Source: DAIDKA01 sp049792815
GTDB lineage: Bacteria; Pseudomonadota; Gammaproteobacteria; Steroidobacterales; Steroidobacteraceae
DNA length: 37,298 nucleotides
NCBI GenBank assembly: GCA_049792815.1
Contig: JBARBG010000050.1
Coordinates: forward strand, 1 to 37,298
Direction: 5' to 3'
In this document: positions 32,638 to 37,298 of the stretch, one piece after another
How positions within the stretch are numbered: the first letter of the stretch is position 1
Layout: each line of letters opens with the position of its first letter
Program-made: the position numbers and the translations under genes
Notes under the pieces: model-generated
Databases searched by the model: none
The model's input: only the letters and a program-made list of their open reading frames with translations
What the model was told of the DNA's origin: nothing

Positions 32638-32664
32638 ACTCGTTATTGTGCGGGTGGCGAACGG

Positions 32665-33708
32665 TTACTCGAGGCCGAAATGCCCCGGGCCCATCTCGTC
32701 CATGAGCTCGAGAATGCGTCCGCCGCCGCGCGCCACGCAGGTGAGCGGATCATCCGCAATCACGACGGGCAGGCCGGTTTCCTCGGTCAGAAGCTTGTCG
32801 ATGTCACGCAGCAGGGCGCCACCTCCGGTAATCACGATGCCCCGCTCGGCCACATCCGCGCCCAGCTCCGGCGGGGTCTGTTCCAGGGCCTGCTTGACGG
32901 CGCTGACGATGGCCTGCAGAGGCTCCTGCAGCGCCTCGAGGATTTCGTTGCTGTTGAGCGTGAAGCTGCGCGGCACACCTTCGGAGAGGTTACGGCCCTT
33001 CACCGACAGTTCACGCACCGTCTGGCCCGGGTAGGCCGAGCCGATCTCGATTTTGATGCGCTCGGCCGTCGCCTCGCCGATGAGGATGCCGTAGTTGCGA
33101 CGCACGTAGTTCATGATGGCATCGTCAAAGCGGTCGCCGCCGATGCGCGCCGAGTTGGCGTAGACGATGCCGTTGAGGGACAGCACCGCCACTTCCGAGG
33201 TGCCGCCGCCGATGTCCAGCACCATGGAGCCACGGGCCTCGTGTACCGGCAGGCCGGCGCCGACCGCAGCGGCCATGGGCTCACTTACGATGGCCACATT
33301 GCGCGCTCCGGCCCCTTCGGCGGATTCGCGGATGGCGCGACGCTCCACCTGGGTGGAGCCGAACGGCACGCACACCAGTACCCTTGGAGAGGGCTTGAGC
33401 ATGCGGTTGCCGTGGACCTTGTTGATGAAGTACTGCAGCATCTTCTCGGTGTAGGTGAAGTCGGCGATGACGCCATCCTTCATCGGCCGCACCGCGTTGA
33501 TGTGGCCCGGGGTGCGCCCGAGCATGCCCTTGGCTTCGGAGCCGACGGCCACGATGATCTTGCCGCCGCGCGTGGGTTCATCCTGAACGGCGACGACCGA
33601 GGGTTCGTTGAGTACGATCCCCTTGTCGCGCACGTAAATCAGGGTATTTGCCGTACCCAGGTCGATCGACAGATCACTGGAAAAGTAACCGCGAAGACGT
33701 TTGAACAT
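32665..33708 (-). CDS. mreB: Rod shape-determining actin homologue MreB
   Basis: Membrane-bound actin-like filament protein that guides side-wall synthesis. The 347-residue protein begins MFKRLRGYFSSDLSIDLGTANTLIYV, with the amphipathic N-terminal helix and phosphate-1 loop of the family. VLDIGGGTSEVAVLSLNG is the phosphate-2 loop, and VITGGGALLRDIDKLL lies near the end. An open frame extends 65 codons further upstream but crosses the gatC promoter, so the family N-terminus is preferred. There is no Shine-Dalgarno; a run of eight Ts ends 1 nt before the ATG and a hairpin lies further upstream. First gene of the elongation operon. Confidence 0.97.
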   Translation of the reverse strand: MFKRLRGYFSSDLSIDLGTANTLIYVRDKGIVLNEPSVVAVQDEPTRGGKIIVAVGSEAKGMLGRTPGHINAVRPMKDGVIADFTYTEKMLQYFINKVHGNRMLKPSPRVLVCVPFGSTQVERRAIRESAEGAGARNVAIVSEPMAAAVGAGLPVHEARGSMVLDIGGGTSEVAVLSLNGIVYANSARIGGDRFDDAIMNYVRRNYGILIGEATAERIKIEIGSAYPGQTVRELSVKGRNLSEGVPRSFTLNSNEILEALQEPLQAIVSAVKQALEQTPPELGADVAERGIVITGGGALLRDIDKLLTEETGLPVVIADDPLTCVARGGGRILELMDEMGPGHFGLE

Positions 33709-33734
33709 GAAAAAAAACCGGCGTTTGAAGCAAG

Positions 33735-33750
33735 CGGGAGGAGCCTCCCG
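33735..33750 (-). other. Inverted repeat in the mreB leader
   Basis: A perfect 7-bp stem (CGGGAGG with CCTCCCG) and a 2-nt centre lie in the predicted 5' untranslated region of mreB, 26 nt before the ATG. Downstream in the leader is a run of eight Ts (33717-33710). The T run does not directly follow the stem, so it is not a standard terminator. With a 2-nt loop the inner pair must open. Confidence 0.5.
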
Positions 33751-33762
33751 GAAGTGGCGCGT

Positions 33763-33791
33763 ACCATAGCAACCGATGCGACATTGAGCAA
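33763..33791 (-). promoter_or_regulatory. Possible mreB promoter (TTGCTC-17-TATGGT)
   Basis: On the minus strand TTGCTC (33791-33786), 17 nt and TATGGT (33768-33763) would start transcription near 33756. The leader of about 48 nt would contain the hairpin and the T run. It overlaps the predicted gatC promoter on the other strand. Matches to consensus are moderate. Confidence 0.4.
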
Positions 33792-33806
33792 GGCGAGGTG
33801 TATCAT
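33778..33806 (+). promoter_or_regulatory. Possible gatC promoter (GCGACA-17-TATCAT)
   Basis: GCGACA (33778-33783), a 17-nt spacer and TATCAT (33801-33806) precede gatC; the start would be near 33813, leaving a leader of about 42 nt with AAGG in front of the ATG. It overlaps the divergent mreB promoter. Confidence 0.45.
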
Positions 33807-33854
33807 TTCGCGCCCATTTTCCCGCAGTTTTGTGAACTCCAACCAAGGTCCCAC

Positions 33855-34139
33855 ATGAAGCCCGAGCAGATCTCAGCGATAGCCCACCTGGCGCGTCTGT
33901 CAATGGACGAGGCCGAGATTCCGCGCTACCAGCAAAGCCTGGCGAGCATTCTGTCGTTCGTGAGCGACTTGGAGCGGGCTCAGACCCGGGATGTCATGCC
34001 CATGGCGCATCCGTTGCCGGGACTGGTGCAGCGTCTGCGGCCCGACGTGGCCACTGAGACCGATGCGCATGAGCGTTACCAGGCCAATGCCCCGCAGGTC
34101 GCCGCCTCCTTGTATCTCGTGCCGAAGGTCATCGAGTGA
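33855..34139 (+). CDS. gatC: Asp-tRNA(Asn)/Glu-tRNA(Gln) amidotransferase subunit C
   Basis: Small stabilising subunit of GatCAB, which converts misacylated Glu-tRNA(Gln) and/or Asp-tRNA(Asn) to the amidated forms. From ATG at 33855 it has 94 residues: ISAIAHLARLSMDEAEI, then a helix ending ILSFVSDLERA and a tail VMPMAHPLPGLVQRLRPDV, the usual GatC layout. An AAGG sequence 8 nt upstream supports the start. It overlaps gatA as GTGA. Presence of the complex implies at least one indirect aminoacylation route in this organism. Confidence 0.95.
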   Translation: MKPEQISAIAHLARLSMDEAEIPRYQQSLASILSFVSDLERAQTRDVMPMAHPLPGLVQRLRPDVATETDAHERYQANAPQVAASLYLVPKVIE

Positions 34140-35596
34140 CACTGCATACCAAATCGCTTGCCGCACTGGCGGCGGGCCTGCGTGCCCGCGAGTTTTCGAG
34201 CGTCGAGCTGACGCGGACGCTGCTCGCGCGCATCGAGGCGCATCAGCCGCAGCTGAACGCCCTGATCACGGTCACGGGCCCCTCGGCCATGCAGGCAGCG
34301 GCGGTCGCCGATGGCGTCCTGGCCCGCGGTGGCGGTGGTCCGCTCACGGGTATCCCACTGGTTCACAAGGATATCTTCTGCACCGATGGGGTCAGGACGA
34401 CCTGCGGCTCGCGCATGCTGGACAACTTTGTCGCGCCCTACGATGCGACCGTTGTGGCGAAGCTCAAGGCCGAAGGCATGATCATGTTGGGGAAGGCCAA
34501 CATGGACGAGTTCGCCATGGGTTCCTCCAATGAGACCAGCTATTACGGTCCGGTGCGCAACCCCTGGAACCCGCTGCTGGTTCCGGGTGGGTCCTCGGGC
34601 GGCTCGGCGGCCACGGTGGCCGCGCGCCTGGCGCCAGTGGCGACCGCGACCGACACCGGCGGCTCCATTCGCCAGCCGGCGGCGCTGTGCGGCATCACCG
34701 GTTTCAAGCCCACCTACGGCCGCGTCTCACGTTACGGGATGATTGCCTTCGCTTCGAGCCTCGATCAGGGTGGCACGCTCAGCGCATCGGCCGCGGATGC
34801 CGCGCTGCTGCTGCGGGCGATGGCGGGATTTGATCCGCGCGACTCCACCAGCGTGGACAAACCGGTGCCCGACTATGTTGCCGCTTTGGAGCTGCCGCTT
34901 TCGGGAATGAAGATCGGCCTGCTCAAGGAGTTCTTCGAGAAGGGCCTGGACCCCGCCAATGAGCGCTGCGTCCGCGCGGCCCTCGCGGTGTACGAGAAGC
35001 TCGGCGCCACGCTGGTCGAGGTGAGCCTGCCGAACCTGGGGCTGTCCGTTCCCGCCTACTACGTGGTGGCGCCGGCCGAGTGTTCCTCAAACCTTGCGCG
35101 CTTCGATGGCGTGCGCTTCGGACACCGGGCCAAGGATCCGAAGGATCTCATGGACCTGTACAAGCGCTCGCGCGGCGAAGGCTTCGGGGCCGAGGTCAAG
35201 CGCCGCATCATGACCGGCACCTATGTGCTGTCGGCCGGCTACTACGACGCCTACTACCTCAAGGCGCAGAAAGTGCGGCGCCTGATCGCCAACGAGTTCG
35301 ACGCGGCCTTCGCGCAGGTCGATCTGGTCATGGGCCCGACGACGCCGACCCCGGCCTTCGAGCTGGGCTCCAAGACCTCCGATCCGATCACCATGTACCT
35401 GAACGACATCTACACCATCGGCGCGAATCTTGCGGGCCTGCCCGCGATGTCCATCCCCTGCGGGTTCGTGCAGAATCTGCCGGTGGGACTGCAGCTCATC
35501 GGCCGGCACTTTGCCGAAGAGCGCCTGCTCAGCGCCGCCCATGCCTATCAGCGCGCAACCGACTGGCACACCCGTGTCCCTCCTGGCTATGAATAA
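34136..35596 (+). CDS. gatA: Asp-tRNA(Asn)/Glu-tRNA(Gln) amidotransferase subunit A
   Basis: Amidase-signature subunit that releases ammonia from glutamine. The 486-residue protein carries the Lys-Ser-Ser triad: K78 (PLVHKDIF), cis-serine S153 (VPGGSSGGSA) and nucleophile S177 (TDTGGSIRQPA). TGFKPTYGRVSRYGM is a GatA hallmark. GTG start at 34136 overlaps the gatC stop; the gene overlaps gatB by 8 nt. Length is normal. Confidence 0.97.
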   Translation: MTLHTKSLAALAAGLRAREFSSVELTRTLLARIEAHQPQLNALITVTGPSAMQAAAVADGVLARGGGGPLTGIPLVHKDIFCTDGVRTTCGSRMLDNFVAPYDATVVAKLKAEGMIMLGKANMDEFAMGSSNETSYYGPVRNPWNPLLVPGGSSGGSAATVAARLAPVATATDTGGSIRQPAALCGITGFKPTYGRVSRYGMIAFASSLDQGGTLSASAADAALLLRAMAGFDPRDSTSVDKPVPDYVAALELPLSGMKIGLLKEFFEKGLDPANERCVRAALAVYEKLGATLVEVSLPNLGLSVPAYYVVAPAECSSNLARFDGVRFGHRAKDPKDLMDLYKRSRGEGFGAEVKRRIMTGTYVLSAGYYDAYYLKAQKVRRLIANEFDAAFAQVDLVMGPTTPTPAFELGSKTSDPITMYLNDIYTIGANLAGLPAMSIPCGFVQNLPVGLQLIGRHFAEERLLSAAHAYQRATDWHTRVPPGYE

Positions 35597-37034
35597 CGAA
35601 ACCTGGGAAACCGTCATCGGGCTGGAGATCCACGCCCAGTTGTCGACCAACTCCAAGATCTTCTCCGCCTCGCCGACCGCCTACGGCGCGCCGCCCAATG
35701 CGCAGGCGAATCTCGTCGACCTGGGGTATCCGGGCGTGCTGCCGGTCCTGAACCAGGCGGCGGTGTCGATGGCGGTGAAGTTCGGCCTCGCCGTCGCCGC
35801 GGACATCACGCCGCTGTCGGTGTTCGCCCGCAAGAACTACTTCTACCCGGATCTGCCCAAGGGCTACCAGATCAGCCAGTACGAGCTGCCCATCGTGGCC
35901 AAGGGCCATATGGACATCGTGCTGGAGGACGGTGCCACCAAGCGCATCGGCATCACCCGCGCGCACCTCGAGGAGGATGCGGGCAAGTCGCTGCATGAGG
36001 GCCTCGGAGCATATTCGGGCATCGACCTGAACCGCGCCGGCACACCCCTGATCGAAATCGTCTCCGAACCGGACATGCGTTCGGCTAAGGAGGCGGTGGC
36101 GTACCTGAAGAAGATCCACACCCTGGTGCGCTACCTTGAGATCTGCGACGGCAACATGCAGGAAGGTTCGTTCCGCTGTGACGCCAATGTCTCGGTGCGG
36201 CGCCGGGGGACACAGATGTTGGGCACGCGCGCCGAGATCAAGAACATCAACTCCTTCCGCTTCGTGGAGAAGGCCATCCACTACGAGGTGGCGCGCCAGA
36301 TCGATGTCATCGAGTCCGGCGGCAAGGTGCTGCAGGAGACGCGGCTGTACGACCCTGACAAGGGTGAGACGCGCTCGATGCGTTCGAAGGAAGAAGCCAA
36401 CGACTACCGCTACTTCCCGGACCCGGATCTGCTACCGGTGGCCGTCGATGCGGCGTTCATCGCCGGTATTCGCGCCACGCTGCCGGAGTTGCCGGATGAG
36501 AAGGCGGCGCGCTTCGCCGCGGCCTTCGGACTTTCGGCCTACGATGCCGGAGTGCTCACGGCCAGCCGCGAACTGGGCGACTTCTTCGAGGCGGTGGTCA
36601 AGCAGATTCCCAAGGACCCGAAACTCGCCGCCAACTGGGTGATGGGCGAGCTGGCCGCCGCCCTGAACCGCGACGGCATCGACATCGGTGCGAGCAAGCT
36701 CGGACCCGGGCGGGTTGCGGGTCTGCTGCAGCGTATCGCCGATGGCACCATCTCCGGCAAGATCGCCAAGGAGGTCTTCGAGGTCATGTGGGCCTCGGGG
36801 AGCGATGCCGATTCGGTCATCGCGCAGAAGGGTCTGCAGCAGATCTCCGATCCGGCCGCCATCGAGAAGGCCATTGATGAGGTCATCGCGAAGAGTCCCG
36901 GGCAGCTGGCCGATTACCGCGCCGGCAAGGACAAGCTGTTTGGTTACTTTGTCGGTCAGGTGATGAAGGCGACCGGCGGCAAGGCCAATCCCGCGCAGCT
37001 CAACGAGCTGCTCAAGAAGAAGCTTGCGGGCTGA
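35589..37034 (+). CDS. gatB: Asp-tRNA(Asn)/Glu-tRNA(Gln) amidotransferase subunit B
   Basis: Kinase/transamidase subunit that activates the misacylated tRNA. The 481-residue protein starts WETVIGLEIHAQLSTNSKIFS. Conserved segments are RKNYFYPDLPKGYQISQYE, EEDAGKSLHE, NRAGTPLIEIVSEPD, MQEGSFRCDANVSVR and EANDYRYFPDPDLLPV. A C-terminal YqeY-like tail domain runs about 330-480. The ATG at 35589 lies inside the end of gatA (8-nt overlap), giving the family N-terminus. The 3' end overlaps the convergent DUF2239 gene by 23 nt. Confidence 0.97.
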   Translation: MNNETWETVIGLEIHAQLSTNSKIFSASPTAYGAPPNAQANLVDLGYPGVLPVLNQAAVSMAVKFGLAVAADITPLSVFARKNYFYPDLPKGYQISQYELPIVAKGHMDIVLEDGATKRIGITRAHLEEDAGKSLHEGLGAYSGIDLNRAGTPLIEIVSEPDMRSAKEAVAYLKKIHTLVRYLEICDGNMQEGSFRCDANVSVRRRGTQMLGTRAEIKNINSFRFVEKAIHYEVARQIDVIESGGKVLQETRLYDPDKGETRSMRSKEEANDYRYFPDPDLLPVAVDAAFIAGIRATLPELPDEKAARFAAAFGLSAYDAGVLTASRELGDFFEAVVKQIPKDPKLAANWVMGELAAALNRDGIDIGASKLGPGRVAGLLQRIADGTISGKIAKEVFEVMWASGSDADSVIAQKGLQQISDPAAIEKAIDEVIAKSPGQLADYRAGKDKLFGYFVGQVMKATGGKANPAQLNELLKKKLAG

Positions 37035-37298
37035 AGCCGGCAAGCCTGGTTGCGTGCTCGCGCACATCCTGTGGCCAGGACTGGATATGGGCGGCAAGGC
37101 GCTGCGCGTCGTGGGCAAACAGCGCGCGCGTGGCTTCTTCAAAGCCGGGCAGATCACCGGCGATGGCTGACATGAAATGGTAGGCGCGCTCGTGGGCCTG
37201 CCGCCGCTGCTCCTGGCCCGATGCATCGCGTCGCGCCCGCTCCACGAGTTTGCGCAGGGCCACCGAGGCGCCACCGGGCTGGGCCGCGAGCCACTCCC
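37012..37298 (-). CDS. DUF2239-family protein, C-terminal part (partial)
   Basis: The frame runs off the right edge of the window. The visible 95 residues read EWLAAQPGGASVALRKLVE, then a helix with ERAYHFMSAIAGDLPGFEEATRALFA, and end WPQDVREHATRLAGF. The QPGGASVALRKLV and FMSAIAGD-x-PGFEEATRALFA segments match the DUF2239 family as I recall it; its function is unknown to me. A GTG at 37263 is not the start, since the family sequence continues upstream of it. It overlaps the end of gatB by 23 nt, tail to tail. Confidence 0.8.
   Translation of the reverse strand, partial: EWLAAQPGGASVALRKLVERARRDASGQEQRRQAHERAYHFMSAIAGDLPGFEEATRALFAHDAQRLAAHIQSWPQDVREHATRLAGFSPQASS

Noticed and set aside
32680..33858. 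A long plus-strand frame opposite mreB that runs towards gatC.
   Set aside because: Antisense to the strongly conserved mreB; composition is typical of shadow frames.
1..37298. tRNA, rRNA, CRISPR array, insertion sequence, prophage or integron signals.
   Set aside because: No clover-leaf, repeat-spacer, transposase, integrase or terminal inverted repeat pattern was found by reading; almost every base is accounted for by conserved genes.

Overview
The window is a compact, GC-rich piece of a proteobacterial chromosome. Gene content and order point to a gammaproteobacterium. The lptD-surA-pdxA-rsmA-apaG-apaH cluster, the mreBCD-mrdA-rodA-mltB-rlpA-dacC-dat-ybeD cluster and the adjacent amgK-murU pair are all arrangements seen in that class. 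A kynurenine pathway together with gatCAB beside mreB suggests a lineage near Xanthomonadales/Nevskiales, but this is inference from order only. I see no rRNA, tRNA, CRISPR array, insertion sequence or prophage. Coding density is very high: the longest gap is about 146 nt (33709-33854), so no stretch over 300 nt lacks a gene, and many neighbours overlap by 1-8 nt.

Layout from left to right: (1) the 3' end of a GNAT acetyltransferase; (2) a minus-strand kynurenine operon nbaC-kynU-kmo, which converts kynurenine towards quinolinate and NAD; (3) a plus-strand lipoprotein, deoC and a one-domain PLDc_N membrane protein; (4) the minus-strand lptD-surA-pdxA-rsmA-uspA-apaG-apaH operon, with a Usp gene inserted; (5) a plus-strand unknown gene with an ADP-ribosyltransferase-like pattern, then amgK-murU (peptidoglycan sugar recycling) and lipA-lipB (lipoate synthesis); (6) a sulfate-type ABC transporter locus: sbp on plus, facing a minus-strand operon cysA-cysT-cysW-histidine kinase-response regulator; (7) the minus-strand cell-wall elongation block mreB-mreC-mreD-mrdA-rodA-mltB-rlpA-dacC-dat-ybeD; (8) gatC-gatA-gatB on plus and the end of a DUF2239 gene.

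The most interesting part is 16.3-23.8 kb. The transporter operon carries its own OmpR-family two-component system, joined to cysW by a TGATG stop/start overlap. The two promoters that would express the transporter (sbp on plus, cysA on minus, 7.4 kb apart) share an 18-nt element, identical at 17 positions. It is a direct repeat with an 11-bp period, the spacing OmpR/PhoB-type regulators use. In both promoters it lies exactly 8 nt upstream of a CTGAC[A/G] -35 element. This suggests a self-contained, two-component-controlled oxyanion uptake regulon. The CysA subunit also has a C-terminal extension of about 200 residues that looks like a degenerate universal-stress-protein domain. Several promoters in the window (sbp, cysA, amgK, lipA) place the predicted transcription start at or next to the start codon, with no Shine-Dalgarno sequence, which suggests leaderless mRNAs.
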